64,000 bases of DNA. Origin: RUG11462 sp045649405 (GTDB lineage: Bacteria; Bacillota; Clostridia; Oscillospirales; Acutalibacteraceae). This document shows, one piece after another, positions 52,901 through 62,600 of the stretch; position 1 is the stretch's first letter; every line of letters begins with the position of its first letter. The notes below the pieces were generated by a model. That model was not told the origin of the DNA and ran no database searches. It worked only from the letters and a program-made list of their open reading frames with translations. Location: NCBI GenBank assembly GCA_045649405.1, contig JAZRPW010000007.1, forward strand, positions 1 through 64,000, given 5' to 3'. Both the position numbers and the translations under genes were made by a program.

Positions 52901-53606
52901 GTCGGCCATCGTTTTCCATGAAAACAAGTGTACCATCTGCTTTTATGCCAAGAACCGAACGAGGTGCTCTCCGACTTGAATGGTCTTCGCCATCTTCAAT
53001 CATACTTTTGCCATCTTTGACCAACCAATATTTACAAATGGTTAGTGCCATCCACTCGTCGCCTTTTAAATCTTCATAGGCATTTCTAAATTCTGCTTTG
53101 CCATCTTTTTTAATAACAAGGTAACTTTCTCCCTTTACTTCTTCTCTTCCGTCATAGAGCAATTTGCCATTGTAAACTAACAAACCATAAGGATGATTAA
53201 AATCCCAAGTAAGAGAAGCATTCATTGCGCCAATTACATTAAGACCTAAATTTTCTTGGGCGTACTGAATGTGTTTTTTTACGGTTTGAGTACCCCAGTT
53301 GCTTTTGTCGGTATAATCAACTGTTTCAGAAATGTTTTTATAACATGGCACCAAAGAAATGTTAGGGCTTTGTGTGTTAATTTCCATTACACGAACAACA
53401 TTTCTGTTTTCGCCTGTTTTATCGTTAATAACGATTTCAGACTCAACTGCGCCAGGTGCTAATTTATAATCAGTTTTTTCAATAAGATTATAATAACTAC
53501 ACTCTGGGTCTTTTGAAAGGTCAAATTCAACTTCAGCTAATGAAACTATTGGAAATGCGCTAAAAACAAGTAACAAAACCAAAGTTAACGCTAATATTTT
53601 TTTCAT
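49911..53606 (-). CDS. Secreted NAGPA-domain protein with 64-aa wall repeats (copy 1)
   Basis: A 1231-residue exported protein. Signal peptide 1-24 (cut after VSLA). Residues 50-305 form a phosphodiester glycosidase (NAGPA, PF09992) domain, with RSVLGIKADGTLVFM and the signature VNCDGGGTSTF near 261-271. An Ig-like domain covers 310-396. From 401 on, aromatic wall-binding repeats begin, first divergent (to 687), then seven 63-64-residue units, one longer unit and a 29-residue cap (688-1231). Each unit has YYYFG[AE]DGK, TGLTKYGEDYYYSESGK and one Cys in [ST]NC[DE]L. There is no sorting motif. It probably attacks a wall glycopolymer phosphodiester, an inference from the head domain. Confidence 0.88.
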   Translation of the reverse strand: MKKILALTLVLLLVFSAFPIVSLAEVEFDLSKDPECSYYNLIEKTDYKLAPGAVESEIVINDKTGENRNVVRVMEINTQSPNISLVPCYKNISETVDYTDKSNWGTQTVKKHIQYAQENLGLNVIGAMNASLTWDFNHPYGLLVYNGKLLYDGREEVKGESYLVIKKDGKAEFRNAYEDLKGDEWMALTICKYWLVKDGKSMIEDGEDHSSRRAPRSVLGIKADGTLVFMENDGRLEPYSAGFTNHEMAEIMIKLGCVEAVNCDGGGTSTFYTKRETDSEIKLRNTPSDGAERQTLTSFIIASTEVESDGVLNNATINCNEFVTAGSSVTLSATGYDIAGALVNIPNDVTWKLVDGKMGRITKSGKFTANNTTGTAKIQLVYKTKVIAQKSVYVVPKSTANLNGWVGELYYKNGVKYTGINKIDGYYYDFGENGVCKNKSKYTGLYKDGDVYKYLYLGEFRSGWNLINNEWYYFDETTYNAATGEREILSGIKYNFEQTGRLSSGVWVKGNFGYKYYYGPSNFKDCFRTIEGKTYYFSGEYRLEEGYHCFSGATNNDIVCYEFGENGALIGEFGGTGLITATEGKYYLKNGVIQTGLHLIDGNYYYFNTSFGYAYVYRTYNVTKLNGYEFTAGTYEFDENGIIVTKNGYYIENGVSYYYVNNVKMKNCLAKVGEDYYYFGTDGQPIKDKRYYAAKSSCELPAKTYYYFGVDGKALKGVIDGKLYVNGELAPTGLTKYGEDYYYSESGKVIVNRRYYAAKSNCELAAKDYYTFGADGKMLQGVVDGKLYIYGQLAKRGLVEYKGDYYYSESGTVIVNKRYYAAISNCELRAKDYYFFGADGKMLQGVIDGKLYIKGQIAPTGLTKYGEDYYYSESGKVIAGKRYYAAKTNCELSAKDYYFFGADGKMLQGVVDGKLYIKGQIAKTGLTKYGEDYYYSESGNVIVDKRYYAAKTNCELTAGIYYYFGADAKMLKGVVNGNLYIDGQLAPTGLTKYGEDYYYSESGKAVTGKYYVSKTNCDLPAKAFYYFGADSKMLNGVVNGYYYENGQYIPSGLTKIDNDYYYIESGKIAVGKYYASKTNCDLPAGKYYYFGEDGKILNGVVDGYCYTNGQYSATGLTKVGNEYYYVEAGKIITDRKYYASKTNCDLPAKEYYYFDTDGTFKEGVYTETDGVFYYESGKRVYAGLIEFEGNFYYAESGGKIAVNKSFTAKKTNCVLPINREYKSGPDGKIVK
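49914..51545 (-). repeat. 192-bp wall-repeat array, copy 1
   Basis: Codes for seven 63-64-residue units, a 69-residue variant unit and a 29-residue cap: 544 residues in all. Confidence 0.93.
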
Positions 53607-53644
53607 TGTATTCTCCCCTTTAAAACTATTTTTTCATCAACTTT

Positions 53645-53673
53645 ATTTTAACATTTTTCAAAACTCAAGTCAA
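53645..53673 (-). promoter_or_regulatory. Sigma-A promoter of NAGPA copy 1
   Basis: TTGACT (53673-53668), 17-base spacer, TAAAAT (53650-53645), directly downstream of the terminator of copy 2. Confidence 0.78.
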
Positions 53674-53675
53674 CA

Positions 53676-53716
53676 AAAAATGCTCACTCCACAGCATGTG
53701 GAATGAGCATTTTTGT
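53676..53716 (-). terminator. Terminator after NAGPA copy 2
   Basis: Stem TGCTCATTCCAC / GTGGAGTGAGCA (one mismatch) with loop ATGCT and a T6 tail on the minus strand. Confidence 0.85.
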
Positions 53717-53722
53717 TAAATT

Positions 53723-56700
53723 TTATTTAACAATTTTACCATCTTCACCGAATGTGTATTCTCTTCCTTCAGGAAGTACACAATTTGATTTTAAGCAAAG
53801 TTGTTTTGTGCTTGTTAAACATTTACCACCTGTACCTGCATAGTAGAATGAACCATCTACTTCTACAAGACCTGCAAACACACGTTTACCTGATTCATAG
53901 TAGTAAACGCCATCTTCTTCTGCATATACACCATTACAGAATTTACCATCAGCATCAAAATAATAGTATTTACCTGCTTCTAAATCGCAGTTTGATACTT
54001 TAGCATAACATTTACCTGTTGCTAACTTACCTGATTCACTATAGTAGTAATCATCACCATATTTTGTAAGACCTGTTGGTGCTCTTTGACCATCAATATA
54101 GAGACAGCCATCTACAACGCCTTCGAGCATTTTACCATCTTTTCCAAAGTAATAGTAAACTTTTGCAGCAAATTCACAATTTGATTTTGCAGCATAATAT
54201 TTTCTATCAACAATGATTTTACCTGATTCGCTATAGTAGTAATCTTCACCGTATTTTGTAAGACCTGTTGGTGCTAATTGACCACCAATGTAAAGATAGC
54301 CATTTGCAACGCCTTCGAGCATTTTACCATCTTCGCCGAAGTAGTAATATGTTTCTGGTGCTAATTCACAGTTTGAAACTTTAGCATAGTATTTTCCAGT
54401 TACAACTTTACCTGATTCACTATAATAGTAATCATCACCGTATTTTGTGAGACCTGTTGGTGCAATTTGACCATCGATATAAAGTTTACCATCAGCTACG
54501 CCTTGAAGCATTTTACCATCTATACCGAAGTTGTAATAATCTTTTGCAGGTAATTCACAATTTGTTTTTGCTGCATAGTATCTTCTATCAACAATAACTT
54601 TACCTGATTCACTATAATAGTAGTCTTCTCCGTATTTTGTGAGACCTGTTGGTGCAATTTGACCATTGATATAAAGTTTACCATCAACTACGCCTTGAAG
54701 CATTTTGCCATCAGGACCAAAGAAGTAGTAGTCTTTTGCAGGAAGATCACAGTTAGTCATAGCAGCATAGTATCTTCTATCAACGATAACTTTGCCTGAT
54801 TCACTATAATAGTAATCATCACCGAATTTTACAAGACCGCGTTTTGCAGGTTGTCCGTTGATATAAAGTTTACCATCAACTACACCTTGAAGCATTTTGC
54901 CATCTGCACCGAAGTTATAATAATCTTTTGCAGGAAGATCGCAGTTTGAAACTTTTGCATAATATCTTCTATCAACGATAACTTTACCAGATTCACTATA
55001 ATAGTAATCTTCGCCATACTTAGTCAAACCTGTTGGTGCTAATTCACCATTGATATAAAGTTTACCATCAACTACACCTTTAAGAGCCTTACCTTCTGCA
55101 TCGAAGTTATAATATACTTTTGCTGGAAGTTCACAATTTGATTTTGCTGCATAGTATTTTCTATCAACAATGATTTTACCTGATTCGCTATAATAGTAAT
55201 CTTCGCCATATTTAGTTAAACCTGTTGGTGCTAATTGACCATTAATATAAATCTTACCATCAATTACGCCTTGAAGTGCTTTACCATCTACGCCAAAATG
55301 ATAGTTAGCTTTTGCAGGTAAATCACAAACTGATGAATATACATACACTTTACCATCTTTGAAGATTTGTCCATCTGCATCAAAATAGTAATAATCTTCA
55401 TCAATTTTTACAAGTTTGTTTTTAGCTTTTACATTATTTACATAATAGTATTTAACGCCTTTTTCTTCGTAGTAACCATTTTTATCAATGATTTTACCTT
55501 CTTCATCAAACTCGTATGTGCCCGCTGTAAAGTCGTAACCATTTGTTTGAGCTACCTCATATTTACGATATACATATGCATAGCCGTAAATTGTATGGAA
55601 GTAGTAGTAATCACCATCGATAAGGTGTAAACCTCTTTGTGCAATACCATCTTCAAGATAGAACTTACCTTCTGCTGTTGTAATTAATCCATTGCCTTTA
55701 TATTCGCCGATAATAGCGCCGTTTTCGCCCATTTCATAAGCAACAACATCTGAGTTACCAGCTGAAAGTCTAAGACAGTGAATACCCTCTCCGTAAAGAT
55801 AACCATTTGAGAAATAGTATTGTTCGCCATCGATTGTTGCAAGGATAGTTTTGTAACAATCTGGACCATAGTAGTATTTTGTACCAATTTCATCTTCGTA
55901 CCAAACACCGCTTGTTAAGCGACCATCTTCAAATGTATATGTTACTTTATCAAAGAATTTCATTTCGCCTGAAATGCCTGCGAATGTTGTTTCATCGAAA
56001 TAGTACCACTCATCATTGATTGTAAACCAACCGCCTACGAGTGCACCAAGTTTTGCATAGTAATGTTTGCCATCTTCACCAGTGAAGTCACCTGTGAAAG
56101 CGCCTTTTGAACTACCATCTTTACCAAAGTCATAGTAAACGCCATCAACTGCTTTTACGCCTGTGAACATAGCGCCGTCTTTGTAGTACTTATCGCCTAC
56201 CCAGCCATCAAGAGCAATACCATCTACATATGTTTTGCCATCAAGTTCGCCGTTAAAGAGTTTGTCGCAATCTTTACATTTAAGAACGCCATCTTTTACT
56301 TCATATGTATGACCTGTTGCAGGGATTACTGTGCCCCAATCAACTACTGAGCCACAACCTTCTACTACATCACATTGACCTGTTACGTAATCATTACATT
56401 TACAACCAGCACAAACTGTTCTGCCTGTGTAACCTGCAGTTGTACAAGTAGCTGCTTTATCTGCAACTGCTACTGCTTTATGCTCATGGAACGCATATTT
56501 TGCTGCAATAATAGGTTTGTTAACTGCTAATTGAGTTTCATCTCTATGAAATTTCAACTCTGTAGTAATTTCTCTTTCTTTTGAAGCGAATGTACTTGTT
56601 GTGCCATCTGTAAATTCAACTTTACCAGCATCAACTTTAATAATCATAGAAATTCTACGAATAGCATCAGTTTTCCAAATTGCATGTGGTGTGTTTGCAG

Positions 56701-59359
56701 CGATTGAGTCACCAGTATCAGTACCATTATAAATATTATCAGGATAATCTAAATGGTTTCTATAAACCCATGTTCTAACTGGGATTGAAGCAACAACTTG
56801 TTCACCAGTTAATTCAACATCGCCTGTTTTTGTAAGAGTGATAGTTGCATCATTTGTGAATTTATCAACAGAATATTCTGCTTCAAAACCGTATGCAACT
56901 TCCATACCTTCAAGTGCCCAATTGCTTGTACCATCAAGATTAATTGTAGTTGTGATTTTCTCTGTTTTTTCAATATCAGTTGCAACTAAATCGAACCATT
57001 GAACTGAACCGATAGGAATTTCTTTTGCATTAGGATTTTGAGGAACAAATTTCACCGTTGAAAGGTCAGAACCTGTGTCAACAGTGAAACTGCGAGTAGC
57101 AGTTGCTTTGTTGCCTTCTAAATCTCTTATTACATATGTTACATCATGAGGTCCATCAGCAAATGTAATATTTTCAGATGTTGAAATAAATCCTGCATTT
57201 GAGCAAGAAACCATATCATCTGGTAATTTATTACCATCGATATACATTTCAACAGATGATGCATCAATAGCAGTATCATCACTAACTCTACCGATTAGTA
57301 AAAGTTCGTTTTCAGTAACGGTTTGACCATTGATAGCAACAGCATCACTCAAACCATCATATGACATTCTTGTGCTAACAAATGTAGGAATTTTTCTATC
57401 TGAAACTGCATCAGAATAGTCAACAGTGATGTCATCAATGAATACAGTAAATTCTGAAGCATAGTTTGTATATTTCTCTAAGCCTGAATCAACCCAATAG
57501 AAGTACAATGAATCTAACTTTCCGCCTAATTTTGAAGCTGGACATGAAACATAGAACCATTGACCATCATATCCATCTGAAAGAACTGTTGAATAGAAAT
57601 CATCTACAACAATACTGTTATTGAAGTCAACTTCACACATACCAATAGCTTCTTTTGGAACATACATCCAGAAACCAACTCTAACAGCATCAGTTAAGTC
57701 GATGTTAAGACCTTTAAGAGCAAGACTCTTCCAACCCATGTTACCGGTTCTTGAATAATCATTTACCAAAGCTAAAGATTTTTCGCCGTTTTTAACTCTG
57801 CCTGTTTCTTTACCTTCAACAGATACTTCACCGAATGCCCAACGACCATATTTAGGGTCTTTATGGAAATAACCAGATTTGAATTCAAAACCGCTAATAT
57901 CATCATTTTCAAAATCATAAGCGATTTCAGAACCTCTACCGAATGTTAAAGTAGCAGTATCAGTTTTTGTTTCATCATATTTAAATTTTGCAGTTACAGA
58001 ACCAGTTGTAAGACCAGTTGAAGCACTGCAAGCAGTAAATTTATTGCCATTAACTGTACCTAATGCAGCATTAGATAAAGCAAACTCAATATCGCCGTCT
58101 TTTAATTTAACATCGTTAACACCACCGTTAACAGTTGCGCTAACTGTAAACTCAAGAGTTTTATCATAAGGAACAACGATATTATCATAAGCAAATGAAA
58201 TTTCTTCAGGAATTACAACCTTGATTGTTGTTTCGCCAACAACATTGCCATTGTAAACCATTTGAACAACTGCATCGCCAACTTTGCCGTTAGATGTGAA
58301 CACGCCATCTTCAACAGTACCCATTGATGCATCTTTAAGTTGCCAAGAAACATCTTCAGGGATATCAGCAGCGCCACCTGCAGCATCAGCACCTACAGCC
58401 GAAACTTTAACAGTAGATTCAGGAGTTACATAAGTTTCTTCTGCTTCAAGTGCAGCGTGGTCAAATGCGCCATCTGCAACTGCAGTTGAAACAATCATCA
58501 AAGAGCTTGAAACAGTTCTCATAGCACCATCACAAGGGTTGTTCAAAACTGAAAGTTCATCTTCGCCTTCTGCTTTTGTAGCCATTGTAGCTGAACCACC
58601 GCCATCAAGTTCGATAGCATAAGTACAGCCCATTTTTTGCATTTGAAGAGCTACATCATAGTAAGACATACCATAAGATACAGGTGGTTGAGAACCATCT
58701 GCTACCAAAAGAACAATTTTGCCTTCTGGAGTGTAACCTGCGATTGAACGAGGATACATAGCATTAGTTGAGGTACGGTCATTGTTTACTAAAACTTGAC
58801 CATCGTAAAGCATTACTACACCGCCACCAACTGCTTCTTGAAGTTCGCCTGCAACTGAAGCGTATGTACCAGCTTTACCAACAATAGGAGTACCATCTTT
58901 CTTAATACCGAAGAAAGAACGAGAAGTACCCATACCACTAATTGCTGTACCTTCCATAACAAGAACACCGATAGGTTTACCAGTTGACATATTATAAAAG
59001 TCTGCATTTGTAGTAGCTACAACTTTGTAGTTAGGAACATCAGCATGATTTTTCTCTGCTGCGTGAGCTTGGTCAATAACAGTTTGCATACCAAGTTCTT
59101 CTAATTGGTTGTTGTAGTAGTTTGCATAAATATCAACATCATCTCTTGTGATATCTGCAGTTACTGTGTAGAAAGCAACACGGTTACCTTCTGTATTGTA
59201 CGCTACATTTTCTGTTTGTGTAACGCCTTTCGCGATAGTTGATTCTTTGGTAGAAGCAACTGTCCACGAATAATTTGTGCCTGCCAAAGCAGACATTGGA
59301 ATAATGCTAACAACCATTAAAAGTGCAAGCATTATTGCTGTGATTTTTTTCAAAATCAT
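53723..59359 (-). CDS. Secreted NAGPA-domain protein with wall repeats (copy 2)
   Basis: The largest gene in the window, 1878 residues from ATG 59359 (AAGGAG upstream); the frame open to 59404 is in the leader. Signal peptide MILKKITAIMLALLMVVSII, cut after SALA. The NAGPA head has TNADFYNMSTGKPIGVLVMEG and IELDGGGSATM. Then follow Ig-like domains, a region like a carbohydrate-binding jelly roll (from YDFENDDISGFEF to FIDDITVDYSD), another Ig-like domain and a Cys-rich module (ATCTTAGYTGRTVCAGCKC, IPATGHTYEVKDG). The C-terminal wall region again has seven units, a variant and a cap. Compared with copy 1 the centre is about 620 residues longer. Confidence 0.87.
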   Translation of the reverse strand: MILKKITAIMLALLMVVSIIPMSALAGTNYSWTVASTKESTIAKGVTQTENVAYNTEGNRVAFYTVTADITRDDVDIYANYYNNQLEELGMQTVIDQAHAAEKNHADVPNYKVVATTNADFYNMSTGKPIGVLVMEGTAISGMGTSRSFFGIKKDGTPIVGKAGTYASVAGELQEAVGGGVVMLYDGQVLVNNDRTSTNAMYPRSIAGYTPEGKIVLLVADGSQPPVSYGMSYYDVALQMQKMGCTYAIELDGGGSATMATKAEGEDELSVLNNPCDGAMRTVSSSLMIVSTAVADGAFDHAALEAEETYVTPESTVKVSAVGADAAGGAADIPEDVSWQLKDASMGTVEDGVFTSNGKVGDAVVQMVYNGNVVGETTIKVVIPEEISFAYDNIVVPYDKTLEFTVSATVNGGVNDVKLKDGDIEFALSNAALGTVNGNKFTACSASTGLTTGSVTAKFKYDETKTDTATLTFGRGSEIAYDFENDDISGFEFKSGYFHKDPKYGRWAFGEVSVEGKETGRVKNGEKSLALVNDYSRTGNMGWKSLALKGLNIDLTDAVRVGFWMYVPKEAIGMCEVDFNNSIVVDDFYSTVLSDGYDGQWFYVSCPASKLGGKLDSLYFYWVDSGLEKYTNYASEFTVFIDDITVDYSDAVSDRKIPTFVSTRMSYDGLSDAVAINGQTVTENELLLIGRVSDDTAIDASSVEMYIDGNKLPDDMVSCSNAGFISTSENITFADGPHDVTYVIRDLEGNKATATRSFTVDTGSDLSTVKFVPQNPNAKEIPIGSVQWFDLVATDIEKTEKITTTINLDGTSNWALEGMEVAYGFEAEYSVDKFTNDATITLTKTGDVELTGEQVVASIPVRTWVYRNHLDYPDNIYNGTDTGDSIAANTPHAIWKTDAIRRISMIIKVDAGKVEFTDGTTSTFASKEREITTELKFHRDETQLAVNKPIIAAKYAFHEHKAVAVADKAATCTTAGYTGRTVCAGCKCNDYVTGQCDVVEGCGSVVDWGTVIPATGHTYEVKDGVLKCKDCDKLFNGELDGKTYVDGIALDGWVGDKYYKDGAMFTGVKAVDGVYYDFGKDGSSKGAFTGDFTGEDGKHYYAKLGALVGGWFTINDEWYYFDETTFAGISGEMKFFDKVTYTFEDGRLTSGVWYEDEIGTKYYYGPDCYKTILATIDGEQYYFSNGYLYGEGIHCLRLSAGNSDVVAYEMGENGAIIGEYKGNGLITTAEGKFYLEDGIAQRGLHLIDGDYYYFHTIYGYAYVYRKYEVAQTNGYDFTAGTYEFDEEGKIIDKNGYYEEKGVKYYYVNNVKAKNKLVKIDEDYYYFDADGQIFKDGKVYVYSSVCDLPAKANYHFGVDGKALQGVIDGKIYINGQLAPTGLTKYGEDYYYSESGKIIVDRKYYAAKSNCELPAKVYYNFDAEGKALKGVVDGKLYINGELAPTGLTKYGEDYYYSESGKVIVDRRYYAKVSNCDLPAKDYYNFGADGKMLQGVVDGKLYINGQPAKRGLVKFGDDYYYSESGKVIVDRRYYAAMTNCDLPAKDYYFFGPDGKMLQGVVDGKLYINGQIAPTGLTKYGEDYYYSESGKVIVDRRYYAAKTNCELPAKDYYNFGIDGKMLQGVADGKLYIDGQIAPTGLTKYGDDYYYSESGKVVTGKYYAKVSNCELAPETYYYFGEDGKMLEGVANGYLYIGGQLAPTGLTKYGEDYYYSESGKIIVDRKYYAAKSNCEFAAKVYYYFGKDGKMLEGVVDGCLYIDGQRAPTGLTKYGDDYYYSESGKLATGKCYAKVSNCDLEAGKYYYFDADGKFCNGVYAEEDGVYYYESGKRVFAGLVEVDGSFYYAGTGGKCLTSTKQLCLKSNCVLPEGREYTFGEDGKIVK
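53726..55357 (-). repeat. 192-bp wall-repeat array, copy 2
   Basis: Seven units (six of 64 and one of 63 residues), a 68-residue variant and a 29-residue cap: again 544 residues. Confidence 0.93.
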
Positions 59360-59436
59360 CCACTCCTTGGAAAATATTTTTGTAAACCAATAAAGTGTAA
59401 TCATTCAAAGACATAACTACACTAATTTACACCTTG

Positions 59437-59465
59437 ATTATACCATTTTCAAAGCGTTTTTTCAA
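59437..59465 (-). promoter_or_regulatory. Sigma-A promoter of NAGPA copy 2
   Basis: TTGAAA (59465-59460), 17-base spacer, TATAAT (59442-59437), giving a leader of about 70 bases. Confidence 0.78.
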
Positions 59466-59602
59466 GAGAAGTTTTGCCTTTTACAAACTTAAAACTGCAC
59501 AATTTATTCATCTGTTTTTTGTGCAGTTTTACTTTTGATTATATTATTATATTCGTTTGTTTAAAAGGCAATTATTTAATACAAACCAAAACAATTTCAT
59601 AT

Positions 59603-59636
59603 AAAAAAAGCGTTCGTTTAAAACGAACGCTTTTTT
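59603..59636. terminator. Terminator after NAGPA copy 3
   Basis: Stem AAAAAAGCGTTCGTTT / AAACGAACGCTTTTTT, with the same core as the terminator at 49867. The remaining 59466-59602 stretch holds nothing else that I can see. Confidence 0.9.
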
Positions 59637-59653
59637 GATTTAAGAATTATTGG

Positions 59654-62600
59654 TTATTTAACAATTTTACCATCTGCACCAAATGTGAATTCACGGTTTA
59701 CAGGAAGTACACAACTTGATTTTCTACAAAGAACTTTCTTGTTAGTTACACACTTACCGCCTTCAGCAGCATAGTAGAAATCATCGCCATCTTTTACAAG
59801 ACCTGCAAATACTCGTTTACCACTTTCATAGTAGTAAATGCCATCTTCTTCAGTGTATACACCATTTTTGAAAGTACCGTCAGTATCAAAGTAATAATAC
59901 TTGCCTGCTGGCAAATCGCAGTTAGAAACTTTTGCGTAATACTTACGGTCTGTTACAACTTTACCACTTTCTACATAGTAGTAATCTTCTCCAATTTGGA
60001 TAAGACCAGTTGGAGCATATCTACCTTCTAAATAGCAGTAGCCATTTACAACACCGTTTAGCATTTTACCATCTTCACCGAAGTAGTAATATTCACCTGC
60101 ATCCAAATCACAATTTGTTTTCGAAGCATAATATTTGCCTGTTATAGCTTTACCTGATTCGATGTAATAATAGTCTTCACCGATTTTTGTAAGACCTGTT
60201 GGGAGACGTTTGCCTTGGTAGTAATAATAACCATCAACTACGCCTTCAAGCATTTTACCATCATCACCGAAATAGTAATAATCGCCTGCTTCTAATTCAC
60301 AGTTTGTTGATTTAGCATAATATTTACCAGTTACAACTTCACCTGATTCACTATAGTAATAGTCTTCACCATATTTAGTTAAACCTGTTGGTGCTAATTT
60401 ACCTGAAACATATAATTTGCCATCGATTACACCTTGAAGCATTTTACCATCTACACCGAAGTAATAGTAATCTTTTTCTGGCAATTCACAGTTAGTTTTT
60501 GCTGCATAGTATCTTCTATCAACAATAACTTTACCTGATTCACTGTAATAGTAGTCTTCACCAAATTTAGTTAAACCAGTTGTAGCCATTTGACCGTTGA
60601 TGTAAAGATAACCATCAACAACACCTTGCAATGCTTTACCATCTGCACCAAAGTGGTAATATTCTTTTTCAGCAAGTTCACAATTAGAAATTGTAGCATA
60701 ATATCTTCTATCTGTGATTACTGTTCCTGATTCACTGTAATAGTAGTCACCTTTATATTCAGTAAGACCACGTTTTGCAATTTGACCATTGATGTAAAGT
60801 TTACCATCAACAACACCTTGAAGTGCTTTACCATCTGCGCCAAAGAAATAATATTCTTTTTCAGGAAGGTCACAATTTGAAATTGTTGCATAATATCTTC
60901 TATCTGTGATTACTGTACCAGATTCACTATAATAGTAGTCTTCTCCAATCTTTGTAAGACCACGTTTTACAGGCTGACCATTCACATAAAGTTTGCCATT
61001 GACTACGCCTTGCAATGCTTTACCATCTGCGCCGAAGTGATAGTAATCAGCTGCAGCTAATTCACAGTTTGAAACTTTTGCGTAGTATCTTCTAGCTGTG
61101 ATAACTTTACCAGATTCGCTATAATAGAAGTCTTCACCTACTTTGTGAATACCGGTTGGCGCTAACTGTCCATTGATGTAAAGTTTGCCATTAACAATAC
61201 CTTGCAATGCTTTACCATCTTCACCGAAATAGTAATATTGTTTTGCAGGAAGGTTACATCTTGAAGTTGCAACATAATATCTTGTGTTTTTAATTGGTTG
61301 ACCATCTGAACCGAAGAAGTAGTAGTCTTCACCAACTTGAGCGAGAGCGTTTTTAACTCTTACGCTGTTTACATAGTAGTAAGTTACACCGTTTTCTTCA
61401 ATGTAGCCATTCTTTGAAATGATTTTACCATTTTCATCGAATTTGTATGTACCTGGTGTGAAGTCACAACCATTAAGAATTGTTACATTGTATGAACAGT
61501 ATGTATAAGCATAACCGTAACTTGTGTTGAAATAATAGAAGTCGCCGTTAACATTGTAAAGACCTGTTTGAGCAACACCATCTTTAAGGTAGAATTTACC
61601 TTCAGTTGTATCAATCAAACCGTTACCTTTGTATTCACCGATATAAACGCCATCTTCACCGAATACATATGCCATTGGATCGTTACCTACAGCACCTCTG
61701 ATTACATGGATACCTTGTTCATAACGGAATGAATCATAGAAATAGTATGTTTTAGCATTGATTGTTGCAAATGTATCTCTGTAGCAATCAGGACCATAGT
61801 AATATCTATAACCATAATCTGTTTTTGACCATTCGCCACTTACTAATTTACCAGTTTTCTCGAATTTGAAAGTTACAGCACCATGGAACTCTCTGTCAGT
61901 TGTTTGAGCTGCAAGAGTTGTTTCATCGAAGTAGTACCACTCGCCTTTAATCATTTGCCAGCCAGCAGCATATCTACCAAGATATGAATATCTATATGTG
62001 CCTTCATCATTGTAAAGACCTGTATGTGTACCGGCGATTTTACCATCTTGAATTTTGTAGCAAAGTTCTTCTGTTGGGTTTTCTACGCCAACTTCTGGCA
62101 AACGATATACACCAGTTGCTAATTCACCATCAACATAGTAAAATCCATTTTCAAACAAGAGAGCAACAGGGACAGGAACACCATCTACAACATCACACAT
62201 CTTGTCGTCATGTTCAAGTCTGCCATTATAAAGTGTAGCGTTACCGTTTTCATCAAAACTGTAGTAGTAATATGCGTTCGAACCATCTTTTGCTACTGCA
62301 TATCTAATATCATTAGTGAAAACTTTATTGTTTACATAGTAGTAGTCGCCTACCCAAACATCAGTTTTCCAAGTAGTATCTAAAGTGTATTTGTCTTTAA
62401 ATGTAACTACCTTTGCTTTATCCATATAAATGCCTTGTGAAGCATTTTGACCACTTTGTGCTTCTGGTGATTTTTCATAAGCGCCACCGCCGTATAAAGC
62501 AAGCATAGCACCATATTTATAACCTGTAGATGTAAGCATACAAATGTGGTAGTCTAATTGGCCTGAAACATCAAATGAATAATTTTGATTTCTTTCAAGA

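Noticed and set aside
49914..61288. Regular 192-bp repeats as a possible CRISPR or satellite array
   Set aside because: They are open reading frames with protein-level conservation and frame-preserving changes, and no short identical repeats with unique spacers are present.
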